A stretch of 64,000 bases of DNA from Jiangellales bacterium (GCA_030447955.1 JAUJNY010000001.1:961268-1025267); one strand, 5' to 3'. Shown: positions 54,088 through 63,844, counted from the stretch's first letter. The notes: generated from the letters alone by a model not told the origin. Numbers and translations: made by a program.

Positions 54088-55854
54088 TCAGGGGAAGACC
54101 TGCTCCTGCCAGCGGCTGGTAATCGGCAGCCGGCGGTCGCGGCCGAAGTTGCGCGCGGAGATCTTGGGGCCGGGCGGGTACTGCCGGCGCTTGTGCTCGG
54201 CACGGTCAACCATGCGTACGGTGCGCTCGACCAGCTCGGGGTCGAAGCCGGCCGCGATCAGCTCGCCGACGCCGCGATCCTGTTCCACGTAGCTGTCGAG
54301 CAGCTCGTCCAGCACCTCGTAGGGGGGCAGGGTGTCGGTGTCCAGCTGCCCCGGGCTCAGCTCGGCTGAGGGTGGCTTGGTGAGGGTGCGCTGCGGGATC
54401 GGAGCGGTCTCGCCACGCTGCTCCGCGGCGCCGTTGCGCCACCGGGCAAGGCGCCAGACCCAGGTCTTGGGTACGTCCTTGAGCGGGGCGAACCCGCCGA
54501 CGGAGTCGCCGTACATCGTGGAGTAGCCGACCGCGAGCTCGCTCTTGTTGCCCGTGGCGAGCACCAGATGACCTTCCTCGTTGGACAGGGCCATCAGCGT
54601 CGTACCGCGCACCCGAGATTGCACGTTCTCCGCGGCGACGCCGGTGAGCTTCAGCTCGCCGTGGAAGGACCGCACCATCGCCTCGATGGGCACGACCCGG
54701 CAGCGCAGGCCGGTACGCCGGGCGAGCTCCGCGGCGTCGTCGCGGGAGTGCTGCGAGGAGTACTCGCTCGGCATGGACACCGCATGGACATGCTCCGCGC
54801 CGAGGGCGTCGACGGCGACTACGGCCGTGAGCGCGGAGTCGATGCCACCGGAGAGCCCGAGCAGCACGCTGGTGAAGCCGTTCTTGCGTACGTAGTCGCG
54901 CAACCCCGTGACCAGCGCCGCGTACACCTCTCCTTCGTCGTTGAGGCGTGCTGCGACGCCGGCGGGCGCCGGTTCGTGCGCACTTACCGGCTCGGCCGTT
55001 ACCGTGGTGTGCTCGATCCGCAGGTCGCCGTACGTCGCCGACGCGTCGCGGTCGGCCGCGCGGAGGGCACTCGGCAGGTCGAGGTCGACGAGGAGGCAAC
55101 CCTCCTCGAACTGCCCGGCGCGTGCCAACACGTCTCCGTCGTGGCCCACGACGAGGGAGTCGCCGTCGAAGACCAGCTCGTCCTGGCCGCCCACCATGTT
55201 GACGTACGCGAGGGTGCAGCCGGCCTCAGCCGCTCGCCGTCGGCACAGGGCCAGGCGCGCGTCGTCCTTGGCCCGCTCGAAGGGGGAGCCGTTGACGACG
55301 AGGAGCAGGCCGGCGCCGGCGGCGCGGGCGGCCGCCGCGGGGCCGTCCTGCCACAGGTCCTCGCAGACGACGACCGCGACGTCGACGCCGCCCACCTGGA
55401 CGACCTCCAGTGTGTCGCCGGGCACGAAGTAGCGGTACTCGTCGAAGACGCCGTAGTTGGGCAGGTGGTGCTTGGCCCCGCGGGCGACGACCCGACCACC
55501 ATGCACGACGGCGAAGGCGTTCTGCGGCGAGCCGCGGGGCCGCCCGACCGCTTCGCCGTCCTCCGCGTCGTCCAGCCGGTCGAGGTAACCGACCACGACC
55601 GCCAGCCCGCCCAGCCCGTCCTCGGCCAGCTGGACGGCGAGGTCGCTCAGCGCCGCCTGGGAGGCCGCGATGAAGGACTCCCGCAGGGCGAGGTCCTCGA
55701 TGGGGTAGCCGGTGAGGTGCATCTCGGGGAAGGCGAGCAGGTGCACCCCCCGCTCCGCCGCGTGCCTTGCCCAGCGCCGAACCAACTCCGCGTTGCCAAC
55801 CAGGTCCCCCACGGTCGCGTCGACCTGGGCGAGTCCGAGGCGCAGCTGGGGCAC
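54088..55854 (-). CDS. nadE: Glutamine-dependent NAD+ synthetase
   Basis: 588 residues with both domains: an N-terminal nitrilase-type glutaminase (catalytic Glu in FPEMHLTGYP, Lys region AKHHLPNYGVFDEYRYF, Cys in VVVCEDLW) and a C-terminal synthetase with the ATP loop LLGLSGGIDSALT. It makes NAD from deamido-NAD, glutamine and ATP. GTG 55854 follows GGAGGCT; the longer frame from 55938 runs into the GGDEF gene. 58 bases upstream of panB on the same strand. Confidence 0.95.
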   Translation of the reverse strand: MPQLRLGLAQVDATVGDLVGNAELVRRWARHAAERGVHLLAFPEMHLTGYPIEDLALRESFIAASQAALSDLAVQLAEDGLGGLAVVVGYLDRLDDAEDGEAVGRPRGSPQNAFAVVHGGRVVARGAKHHLPNYGVFDEYRYFVPGDTLEVVQVGGVDVAVVVCEDLWQDGPAAAARAAGAGLLLVVNGSPFERAKDDARLALCRRRAAEAGCTLAYVNMVGGQDELVFDGDSLVVGHDGDVLARAGQFEEGCLLVDLDLPSALRAADRDASATYGDLRIEHTTVTAEPVSAHEPAPAGVAARLNDEGEVYAALVTGLRDYVRKNGFTSVLLGLSGGIDSALTAVVAVDALGAEHVHAVSMPSEYSSQHSRDDAAELARRTGLRCRVVPIEAMVRSFHGELKLTGVAAENVQSRVRGTTLMALSNEEGHLVLATGNKSELAVGYSTMYGDSVGGFAPLKDVPKTWVWRLARWRNGAAEQRGETAPIPQRTLTKPPSAELSPGQLDTDTLPPYEVLDELLDSYVEQDRGVGELIAAGFDPELVERTVRMVDRAEHKRRQYPPGPKISARNFGRDRRLPITSRWQEQVFP

Positions 55855-55885
55855 AGCCTCCAGGGTAGTGACCGCGGCGTCCCCG

Positions 55886-57748
55886 TCAGCGGGACAAGCT
55901 GGCGACGCCGACCGGGTCGGCATGGGCTGACTCGGCAACAGCCCACTGGTTGCCGCCCAGGGACTTGGCGCGGTACATGGCCCAGTCCGCAGCCCTGATC
56001 AGCCGGTGCAGGTCATCGCTGCCGCGCACGCCAAAGGCGATCCCGACGCTTGCCGCCAGCTTGACCGTCCCGGCGGACAGCTCGACCGGCTCGGCCAGGC
56101 TGTCGAGAACTCGGCGGGCGACACCGGCGGCCCCGTCCTGGTCGAGGTCGGTCGCCAGCAGCACGAACTCGTCCCCGCCGTAGCGCACCAGCGTGTCCTG
56201 GCGCCGGCGGAGGTCCGCGAGCCGGCGAGCCACCTCCACGAGCGCCTCGTCACCGACCCCGTGGTCGTAGCGGTCGTTGACGTTCTTGAAGTCGTCGAGG
56301 TCGATGAAGAGCACCGACACGTCGACGTGGTCGTCGCAGGGGCGCGACAGGTCCTCGAGCCGGTTCTCGAGCACGACGCGGTTGGCCAGGTCGGTCAGCG
56401 CGTCACGCTCGGCCTGCCGCGTCAACATCTGCTCGGCGTACTTGCGCTGGGTCACGTCCCGCGCGCACGTCTGGAACATCTGGGCTGCACCGGAGCCGTC
56501 GAAGACCGGGGTCAGGGACACCTCGAACCAGCCGTACGAGCCGTCCGCGCGGCGCAGCCGCACTTCCACGGTGTCGCGGCCGGGGATTCCGTGCGCGGTC
56601 CACAGCTGGCGGGCGACTTCGAGGTCCTCCGCGTGCATGAGATCGCGCGGTGCGGTCCCGTGGAGCTGCTCGGGGCGGTAGCCGAGGAGGTCGCTCACCG
56701 AGGGGCTGACGTAGCTGAAGCGCCCGTCCCACTCGTGCAGGCACACCAGGTCGGAGGCGTGCTCGGCGAGCGCCCGAAAGCGGCGCTCCGACTGGCGCAG
56801 CGACTCCACCGCCGCTGACGTGCGCAGGCAGGCGGCCGCCTGGGTCGCTAGCAACTCGATGAGCGCGATCTGCTCTCCGCGGACGGGAGCCGGGACGCTG
56901 TCGGCCACCAGGAGCACGCCGAGGCGTGCGTCGCGGGCAACCAGCGCGGCGACGATATGGGTGACGACCCCGGCGTCGCGCAGCTGCTGAGTGCCGGCGA
57001 AGTCCGCCGCGCCAACTGCCTGCTGGCTGTGGACGGAGGTGGCGCGCTGCACCCAGCCGGTCGCGGCCTGCCACACCTCCGCCGGCATGGCCTGCAGGGT
57101 CTCGGCGAGCGGGCCGGTCACCGCCAGCTGGAAGCCGGTGGCGTCGGGGAGCACCAGGGCAGCTGAGGCCATCCCCGACAGGTCACACGCAGCGGCGAGC
57201 ACGAGGGCGGACACTTCGTCGCGGGTGCTGAGCCCGGCCAGCTGGGCGCCGTACCGGGCGAGGCGTTCCGCCGCGCTCTCCGTCGGGGCGCCGCCGAGCT
57301 CCTCCAGCCGGTGCCCCAAGCAGTCGGCCGCGGCAAGGGTGAGCTCCGGGTCGTCCTCGCTCAGCGGCTGCTCGGTCTCGACGTTGAGTACGCCGACGAC
57401 CTCTCCGGACGCGCGTACCGGCACGCATACCTCGGCGACGACCGCTCCTACCGCGCCGAGGTAGTCGTCGGAGTCCTCGACGTCGCGGAGGACGAGCGGC
57501 TCGCCGCTCGCGTACACCCGGCCTAGTACGCCCTGACCGGGTGGCACGCCGTTGTAAACCTGCCAGTACCCCTGCTGGGCGGCGCAGCGCAGCCGTCCGC
57601 CCCGCTCGAGGTAGACGCTCGGCATGGGGAAGCCCAGGGCGACGAGATGTTCGACGACCACGCCCGCGGCTGCCGCGGCGTCCTCGGCGCGTCCCAGCGC
57701 GGCGCGGAGTGTCGCCGCGGCGGGGGCCACCCGTCCGTTCAGCTCCAT
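55886..57748 (-). CDS. GAF-GAF-PAS-GGDEF diguanylate cyclase
   Basis: 620 residues, soluble. A first GAF domain (about residues 15-150), a second GAF domain (about 165-315), a PAS domain (RRFRALAEHASDLVCLHEWDGRFSYVSPS, about 325-445 with its C-terminal PAC) and a GGDEF domain (about 450-605). The active-site loop YGGDEFVLLA is intact and the substrate region DALTDLANR precedes it, so it should make cyclic di-GMP in response to small ligands. An RxxD inhibitory site is not obvious. Divergent from glnA2. Confidence 0.93.
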   Translation of the reverse strand: MELNGRVAPAAATLRAALGRAEDAAAAAGVVVEHLVALGFPMPSVYLERGGRLRCAAQQGYWQVYNGVPPGQGVLGRVYASGEPLVLRDVEDSDDYLGAVGAVVAEVCVPVRASGEVVGVLNVETEQPLSEDDPELTLAAADCLGHRLEELGGAPTESAAERLARYGAQLAGLSTRDEVSALVLAAACDLSGMASAALVLPDATGFQLAVTGPLAETLQAMPAEVWQAATGWVQRATSVHSQQAVGAADFAGTQQLRDAGVVTHIVAALVARDARLGVLLVADSVPAPVRGEQIALIELLATQAAACLRTSAAVESLRQSERRFRALAEHASDLVCLHEWDGRFSYVSPSVSDLLGYRPEQLHGTAPRDLMHAEDLEVARQLWTAHGIPGRDTVEVRLRRADGSYGWFEVSLTPVFDGSGAAQMFQTCARDVTQRKYAEQMLTRQAERDALTDLANRVVLENRLEDLSRPCDDHVDVSVLFIDLDDFKNVNDRYDHGVGDEALVEVARRLADLRRRQDTLVRYGGDEFVLLATDLDQDGAAGVARRVLDSLAEPVELSAGTVKLAASVGIAFGVRGSDDLHRLIRAADWAMYRAKSLGGNQWAVAESAHADPVGVASLSR

Positions 57749-57805
57749 GCGCTCTTCGGTCGCTCCCTCGAGTCGCTCGGCCGGCGGCGCGGCAGCGGGT
57801 CCCCT

Positions 57806-57837
57806 CCATGGTTAACGCCGCACACAGCCCATGGTTA
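57806..57837. repeat. Direct repeat CCATGGTTA upstream of glnA2
   Basis: CCATGGTTA at 57806-57814 and again at 57829-57837, start to start 23 bases, in the 147-base region shared by the divergent diguanylate cyclase and glnA2 genes. It could be a regulator site; no known consensus is matched with confidence. Confidence 0.35.
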
Positions 57838-57895
57838 CGGACGCACCCCTTGATTGTCCTCCGTTGTACACGAAAGGCTGCGGCACACTCTGGCC

Positions 57896-59233
57896 ATGGA
57901 CTCCCAGCAGCAGTACGTCCTGCGCAGCCTGGAGGAGCGGGACATCCGATTCGTGCGGCTGTGGTTCACCGACGTCCTCGGTTTCCTCAAGTCGGTCGCA
58001 GTGGCCCCCGCCGAGCTGGAGAGCGCGTTCGCCGAGGGCATCGGTTTCGACGGGTCGGCGATCGAGGGCTTCGCCCGCGTCTACGAGGCCGACATGCTCG
58101 CCCGCCCCGACGCCGCGACCTACCAGGTGCTGCCGTGGCGCGACGCGGAGGCGGGCACGGCGCGGATGTTCTGCGACATCCTGTTGCCGGACGGCTCCGC
58201 GTCCTACGCCGACCCCCGACTGGTGCTCAAGCGCGGCTTGGACCGGGCCGCCAGGCTGGGGTTCACCTTCTACACGCACCCGGAGGTGGAGTTCTTCCTG
58301 TTCGCCGGCGCGCCGGAGCCCGGTACGCCGCCGGTGCCGGTCGACGCCAGCGGCTACTTCGACCACACGGCTCACGGCGCGGGTCACGACTTTCGGCGCG
58401 CAGCCATCACCATGCTCGAGGCGATGGGCATCTCGGTGGAGTTCAGCCACCACGAGGGTGCTCCGGGCCAGCAGGAGATCGACCTGCGCTACGCCGACGC
58501 GCTGAGCACCGCCGACAACCTCATGACCTTCCGCACCGTGGTCAAGGAGGTGGCCCTGTCGCAGGGGGTGTGGGCGTCGTTCATGCCTAAGCCGTTCACC
58601 GAGCACCCGGGCTCGGGGATGCACACCCACCTGTCGCTGTTCGAGGGAGACAACAACGCCTTCCACGAGCCGGGCGCTGAGTACCAGCTGTCCAAGACCG
58701 CGCGGGCGTTCATCGCCGGGCTGCTGCGGCACGCCGCCGAGATCACCGCCGTCACCAACCAGTGGGTCAACTCCTACAAGCGGCTGTACGGCGGCGGCGA
58801 GGCGCCGGCGTACGTGTGCTGGGGCCACAACAACCGCTCGGCGCTGGTGCGGGTACCGATGTACAAGCCGCAGAAGGGCCGCTCCACCCGCGTGGAGTTC
58901 CGCTCGCTGGACGCCGCCTGCAACCCCTATCTCGCGTTCGCGGTGATGCTTGCCGCCGGGTTGCGCGGGGTCGAGCAGGGCTACGAGCTGCCGGCCGGCG
59001 CTGAGGACGACGTGTGGGCGCTCACCGAGGGGGAGCGGCGGGCGCTCGGCATCGACCCGCTGCCGTCGTCACTGGCCGAGGCCATCGCGGTCATGGAGCG
59101 CAGCGAGCTGGTCGCCGAGGCGCTGGGGGAGCATGTGTTCGAGTTCTTCCTGCGCAACAAGCGGGCCGAGTGGGAGGACTACCGCCGCCAGGTCACCGGC
59201 TACGAGCGTGACCGCATGCTGCCTGTCCTCTGA
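57896..59233 (+). CDS. glnA2: Glutamine synthetase family protein, GlnA2 type
   Basis: 445 residues, type I fold. Metal/ATP motifs are intact: EGIGFDGSAIEGF, HPEVEFFLF, HHEGAPGQQEIDLRYADA, PGSGMHTHLSLF, NRSALVRVP and FRSLDAACNPYLAF. The loop that carries the adenylylated Tyr in classical GlnA (DLYELPP) reads DDVWALTEGERRAL here, with no Tyr. That is the GlnA2 form, which in Streptomyces glutamylates polyamines. The substrate here is not proven. ATG 57896 is preferred. Confidence 0.9.
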   Translation: MDSQQQYVLRSLEERDIRFVRLWFTDVLGFLKSVAVAPAELESAFAEGIGFDGSAIEGFARVYEADMLARPDAATYQVLPWRDAEAGTARMFCDILLPDGSASYADPRLVLKRGLDRAARLGFTFYTHPEVEFFLFAGAPEPGTPPVPVDASGYFDHTAHGAGHDFRRAAITMLEAMGISVEFSHHEGAPGQQEIDLRYADALSTADNLMTFRTVVKEVALSQGVWASFMPKPFTEHPGSGMHTHLSLFEGDNNAFHEPGAEYQLSKTARAFIAGLLRHAAEITAVTNQWVNSYKRLYGGGEAPAYVCWGHNNRSALVRVPMYKPQKGRSTRVEFRSLDAACNPYLAFAVMLAAGLRGVEQGYELPAGAEDDVWALTEGERRALGIDPLPSSLAEAIAVMERSELVAEALGEHVFEFFLRNKRAEWEDYRRQVTGYERDRMLPVL

Positions 59234-59257
59234 GCGCCCCTCGGCTACCGTCGACCC

Positions 59258-59977
59258 GTGGGTCCATCGCCGCGCGTCCTGGTCGTCGAGCACCAGGCCA
59301 TCTGCCCGCCGGCGTGGGTGGGTGACTGGCTGAGCAGTGACGGCGTCGAGCTGGACGTCGTACGTCCCTACCGGGACGACGCGCTGCCGAGCAGCCTGGA
59401 CGGCGCCGCCGGGCTGCTGGTGCTCGGCGGCTCGATGGGCGCGAACGACGACGCTCGCTACCCGTGGCTCACCGGGACCAAGGCGCTGCTGCGGCAGGCA
59501 GTCGACGCTGGCGTGCCCGCGCTCGGCGTCTGCCTGGGGCACCAGCTGCTGGTCACCGCTTGCGGCGGCGTGGTCGAGCCCAACCCCGGCGGCAAGCAGC
59601 TCGGCGTGCTCGACGTCGGCCTGACGGAGGCGGCCGCGGACGACGCGCTGCTCGGCGGGCTGCGCGCGCCGGTGCGGGCGGTGCAGTGGAACGACGACAT
59701 CGCGGTCCGGCTGCCGGCGGACGCGGCCACACTCGCGGCCACGCCCGACGGCGTTCCGCAGGCCGTGCGGGTGGGGCCAGTGGCCTGGGGAGTGCAGTTC
59801 CATCCCGAGGTCGGTGCCGAGCTCGTCACCGAATGGGCCACCAAGGACGAGGAGCGGGTCCGTGCCGCCGGCGGCGACGTGCGGGCAGCGCTGCGCGCGA
59901 TCGCCGCCGCCGAGACCGAGCTGGTCGGCACCTGGCGCCCGGTCGTCCACCGCTTCGCCGCGGTGCTTCGTCGCTAG
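59258..59977 (+). CDS. Class I glutamine amidotransferase-like protein
   Basis: 239 residues. Nucleophile elbow GVCLGHQLL (Cys), catalytic His in GVQFHPEV with the following Glu, complete triad. It lies between glnA2 and glnE, 24 bases after the former. Members near glnA2 genes are often gamma-glutamyl hydrolases (PuuD-like) acting on glutamylated amines, which would fit a polyamine pathway; this is inference from context. Confidence 0.85.
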   Translation: MGPSPRVLVVEHQAICPPAWVGDWLSSDGVELDVVRPYRDDALPSSLDGAAGLLVLGGSMGANDDARYPWLTGTKALLRQAVDAGVPALGVCLGHQLLVTACGGVVEPNPGGKQLGVLDVGLTEAAADDALLGGLRAPVRAVQWNDDIAVRLPADAATLAATPDGVPQAVRVGPVAWGVQFHPEVGAELVTEWATKDEERVRAAGGDVRAALRAIAAAETELVGTWRPVVHRFAAVLRR

Positions 59978-59988
59978 GCTCGCAGCTC

Positions 59989-62900
59989 GTGGGACCGCCG
60001 GAACCGAGCCGGTCCGCCACCCTCGTCGGGCAACTGTCCCGGCTCGGCTTCGTCGAGCCGGTGCGCGCCGAAGCCCTGCTCCGCGGCCCTCCGCTGGACG
60101 CCCTGCTGGTCGGGGACGGGGCGCCACAGGAGGACGGCGCGCCGGGCGGGGTGCACGCAGCCGGCAACGACGCGGGCCAGTTGCTCGCCGGGTTCGCCGC
60201 GGCGGCGGATCCCGACGCCGCCCTGCGCGGACTGGGGCGCATCCTCGAGGCCACCGATCAGCCCAATAGCGTGCTCGGTGCGCTGCGCAGCGACCCGCTG
60301 CTGCGCTCCCGCCTGCTCGCCGTACTCGGCAGCTCGGCGGCGTTCGCCGACCACCTGGCCCGCCATCCCGGGCAGCTGCTCGAGCTCGCCGATCCGGTGC
60401 TCGCGCAGATCCGGCCGAGTGCGTACGGCTTGCGCAACGCGCTGCTCGACGCCGTCGCGGGACGGGCGGGTGCCGCCGCGCTCGACGCGCTGCGGGTGAC
60501 GTACCGCCGCCACCTCCTGCTGCTGGCGGCACGCGATCTGTGCGAGGACCTGCCCGTCGACGCGGTTGCCGGAGAGCTCGCCGATCTCGCTGGTGCGGCC
60601 CTGGAGGCCGCCCTCGCGGTGACTCGCACCGCGCTGTCGGCTGACGCCGCGCCGTGCCGGCTGGCCGTCATCGGCATGGGCAAGTGCGGCGGCCGCGAGC
60701 TCAACTACGTCAGTGACGTGGACGTGCTCTTCGTGGCCGAGCCGGAGCAGGGAGTGGACGAGCAGGCGGCGCTGCGGACCGCGACCACGCTCGCGAGTGG
60801 GCTCATCCGCGGCTGCTCCGCGCACACCGCCGAGGGGACCTTGTGGCCGGTGGACACCGCCCTGCGTCCCGAGGGCCGCAACGGTCCACTGGCGCGCACC
60901 CTCAACAGCCATCTCGCCTACTACCGGTCGTGGGCGCGGACGTGGGAGTTCCAGGCGCTGCTCAAGGCCCGTCCGGTCGCCGGTGACCTCGACCTCGGCC
61001 GGCGGTTCGTCGCTCAGGTGGCTCCGCTGGTGTGGCAGGCGGCCGACCGCGAGGGTTTCGTGGACGACGTCCGTGGCATGCGGCGGCGGGTGGAGCGGCA
61101 ACTGCGTCCCTCGCGGGCGAGCCGCGAGCTCAAGCTCGGTCCTGGTGGGTTGCGCGACGTCGAGTTCGCCGTTCAGCTGCTCCAGCTGGTGCACGGCCGT
61201 ACGGACCCGTCGTTGCGCTCACCGACGACGCTGGTGGCGCTGTCCGCGTTGAGCGCCAGCGGGTACGTCGGCCGTGCGGACGGGGCGAGGCTCGACGAGG
61301 CGTACCGCTTCCTGCGCACCCTCGAACACCGCATCCAGCTACACCGCCTGCGCCGCACCCACGTGGTGCCGCAGGCCGACTTGGACCGGCGCCGGCTGGG
61401 GCGCTCGCTGGGCTTCCGCCGCGATCCGGTCGAGGAGCTGGAAGAGGCGTGGCGTGGGCATGCGCGGGAGACCCGCCGGTTGCACGAGAAGTTGTTCTAC
61501 CGGCCCCTGCTCACCGCTGTGGCGCGGCTGCCCGGCCACGAGGCCCGGCTACCCCCAGCGGCGGCGCGGGAGCGGCTTGAGGCCCTCGGCTATGTCGACC
61601 CGGCCGGGGCGCTGCTCCACCTCGAGGCCCTCACCGACGGGATGTCCCGGCGGGCGGCCATCCAGCGCACGTTGCTGCCGGTGATGCTGGGCTGGTTCGC
61701 CGACGGGCCGGATCCCGACTCCGGGCTGCTCGGCTTCCGCCGGGTCAGCGAGGCACTGGGCACGACACCGTGGTACCTGCGGCTGTTGCGGGACGAGGGG
61801 TCCACCGCAGAGCGGACGGCCCGGCTGCTCGGGTCCAGCCGGTACGCCACCGACCTGCTGCTGCGTGCGCCGGAGGCCGTCCGGCTGCTCGCCGACGACG
61901 CCGACCTCATGCCGCGCTCCCGCCCTGAGGTCGAGGCCGAAATGGTGGCGGGGGCCCAGCGCCACGACGACCCGGTGGCGGCCATTGCCGCCGTCCGCGC
62001 GGTGCGCCGCCGCGAGCTGCTCCGCATCGCCGCCGGCGACGTCGCGGGGCTGCTGGACGTGGCCGTCGTGGGGGACGCGCTGACTGCCGTCGCAAGGGCC
62101 ACCCTGGTCGCCGCATTGGGCGTGGCCGTCCGCGCGGTGGAGGGGCTGCGCGGTGCGCCGCTGCCCTGCCGGGTGGCGGTGCTCGGGGTGGGCCGCCTCG
62201 GCGGGCACGAGATGGGGTACGGCTCCGACGCCGACGTGCTGTTCGTGCACGACCCGTCGCCGCGAGCCACAGACGAGGACGCGAGCGAGGCAGCCCTCGC
62301 CGTGGCCAACGAGCTACGCCGGCTGCTCTCGGCGCCCGGCCCCGATCCCGCCTTTGTGGTCGACGCGGACCTGCGGCCAGAAGGGCGGCAGGGGCCCCTG
62401 GTGCGCAGCCTCGCGTCGTACGAGGCCTACTACGCGCGCTGGGCGAAGCTGTGGGAGCGCCAGGCGTTGCTCCGGGCTGCCCCCGTTGCCGGTCATGAGG
62501 ATCTGCTGGGGCGGTTCCGCTCGCTCATCGACCCGCAGCGCTGGCCGGCCGCGGGGCCGGATGCCGCCGACGTCCGGGAGATCCGGCGGATCAAGGCCCG
62601 GGTCGAGGCCGAGCGGTTGCCGCGCGGCGCGGACCGCTCGACGCACCTCAAGCTTGGTCCGGGCGGGCTGGCTGACGTGGAGTGGACTGCGCAGTTGTTG
62701 CAGCTGCGCCATGCCGGCTCCGTTCCGGCGCTGCGCACGACGGGCACCATCCCGGCGCTGCATGCAGCGGCTGCGGCGGGGCTGCTCGCGGGCGCCGACC
62801 GCGACGTCCTTGTCGAGGCGTGGCGCTGGGCGACGCGGGTCCGCAACGCGGTGGTGCTGGTCCGCGGCCGGGTGTCCGACCAGGTGCCGACGGGCGTACG

Positions 62901-63027
62901 TGATCTCGCTGCGCTGTCGCGCTTCCTGGGCTACGAGCCGGGGGCGGCTGACGTCTTCCTCGACGACCACCGCCGGGTAGCCCGCCGCGCCCGCCAGGTG
63001 GTGGAGCGGGTGTTCTACGACGGCTGA
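59989..63027 (+). CDS. glnE: Glutamine synthetase adenylyltransferase/deadenylase
   Basis: 1012 residues, full length. Two nucleotidyltransferase domains: deadenylase in the N-half (GMGKCGGRELNYVSDVDVLFV) and adenylyltransferase in the C-half (GVGRLGGHEMGYGSDADVLFVHD), each followed by RPEGRNGPLARTL/RPEGRQGPLVRSL and a KLGPGGLRDVE/KLGPGGLADVEW helix. It switches classical GlnA by modifying its Tyr. The substrate GlnA lies outside this window, since the neighbour GlnA2 lacks the Tyr. GTG 59989; 11 bases after the amidotransferase. Confidence 0.95.
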   Translation: MGPPEPSRSATLVGQLSRLGFVEPVRAEALLRGPPLDALLVGDGAPQEDGAPGGVHAAGNDAGQLLAGFAAAADPDAALRGLGRILEATDQPNSVLGALRSDPLLRSRLLAVLGSSAAFADHLARHPGQLLELADPVLAQIRPSAYGLRNALLDAVAGRAGAAALDALRVTYRRHLLLLAARDLCEDLPVDAVAGELADLAGAALEAALAVTRTALSADAAPCRLAVIGMGKCGGRELNYVSDVDVLFVAEPEQGVDEQAALRTATTLASGLIRGCSAHTAEGTLWPVDTALRPEGRNGPLARTLNSHLAYYRSWARTWEFQALLKARPVAGDLDLGRRFVAQVAPLVWQAADREGFVDDVRGMRRRVERQLRPSRASRELKLGPGGLRDVEFAVQLLQLVHGRTDPSLRSPTTLVALSALSASGYVGRADGARLDEAYRFLRTLEHRIQLHRLRRTHVVPQADLDRRRLGRSLGFRRDPVEELEEAWRGHARETRRLHEKLFYRPLLTAVARLPGHEARLPPAAARERLEALGYVDPAGALLHLEALTDGMSRRAAIQRTLLPVMLGWFADGPDPDSGLLGFRRVSEALGTTPWYLRLLRDEGSTAERTARLLGSSRYATDLLLRAPEAVRLLADDADLMPRSRPEVEAEMVAGAQRHDDPVAAIAAVRAVRRRELLRIAAGDVAGLLDVAVVGDALTAVARATLVAALGVAVRAVEGLRGAPLPCRVAVLGVGRLGGHEMGYGSDADVLFVHDPSPRATDEDASEAALAVANELRRLLSAPGPDPAFVVDADLRPEGRQGPLVRSLASYEAYYARWAKLWERQALLRAAPVAGHEDLLGRFRSLIDPQRWPAAGPDAADVREIRRIKARVEAERLPRGADRSTHLKLGPGGLADVEWTAQLLQLRHAGSVPALRTTGTIPALHAAAAAGLLAGADRDVLVEAWRWATRVRNAVVLVRGRVSDQVPTGVRDLAALSRFLGYEPGAADVFLDDHRRVARRARQVVERVFYDG

Positions 63028-63777
63028 GAGCGCTCGTCGTTCAGCAGCGTGTCGACGGTTCCGCAGATCCAGGCGCCGCCGTGCACGACGAAACCCAGCC
63101 GCTCCAACAGCGCAGGTGATACCAGCCCGGTGCGGCAGCTGACGCGCAGCGCGCCGTCGACCCGTGCTCGACCGACGGCCGCATCGACGAGCCAGCTCTC
63201 GAGAGCCTGACCCCGGTGCTCGGCGAGCACCTGGAGTCCGGTGATCTCGGCTTCGGCCGCGGGCTCTGGCGCACCGGGCGCTGGGAGGGCGAGGAACAAC
63301 ACGCCGACGACCGCGGGATGCAGCGTGTTCGTCCGGGTGAGCAGGGCGCGATGGAGGTCTTCCTGCTCCTCCGCAGGTGAACCACAGTGGCTCGTAGGAC
63401 GTCCACCCGAAGGACACCGGCTCGCCCCGACTGTGTTCGGCGCACGCGCGCAGGTCCACATCCCGCCACCGTTGCGCCGCAGACTCTCCCAGGTAGTACC
63501 CAGGGGCTTCCATCTCGCTGTGACGCCAGTCCAGCTCCACCCAGTGCGGGCGTGGTATGCGCCTGCCGCCGCGGACCAGGCCGGTGGCCAACTCCTCCTG
63601 CAGCGACCCGTACACCTCGCTCGCTACGTGCTCGGGGGTCGAGGGATAGGAGGAGCTGGGCGGCTCCCGCCGGTCCTCCGGTGCGGGCAGCGCGTATCGG
63701 AAGGTGGGCGCGGACGCCGAGCAGTGGTCGCGCCACAGACTGGGGAGGATCGGGCGCACCCCCGGCGGCCCAGCCAC
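63015..63777 (-). pseudogene. Hypothetical GNAT-like gene with one-base insertion
   Basis: Two frames join: an N-terminal part (VASEVYGSLQEELATGLVRG, WVELDWRHSEMEAPGYYLGE, GWTSYEPLWFT) and a C-terminal part (EEQEDLHRALLTR, VVGVLFLAL, EITGLQVLAEHRGQALESWL, PALLERLGFVVHG) that looks like the last half of an acetyltransferase fold. The joint is near 63380; 763 bases is one more than a whole number of codons. The start is uncertain. Convergent with glnE, overlapping its end by 13 bases. Confidence 0.6.
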
Positions 63778-63787
63778 CCCCCCCCCC
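63777..63787. repeat. Eleven-base poly-C tract
   Basis: Uninterrupted run of 11 C at the proposed start of the broken gene on the minus strand and before a possible plus-strand gene. Confidence 0.9.
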
Positions 63788-63844
63788 GGAATACTCCGCC
63801 CGGGGGGCCAACCCCCTGCGTGGGTCGGGCGGTTGCGCGGGGCG

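Noticed and set aside
54568..55998. 476-codon plus-strand frame
   Set aside because: Antisense shadow of nadE, no recognisable protein.
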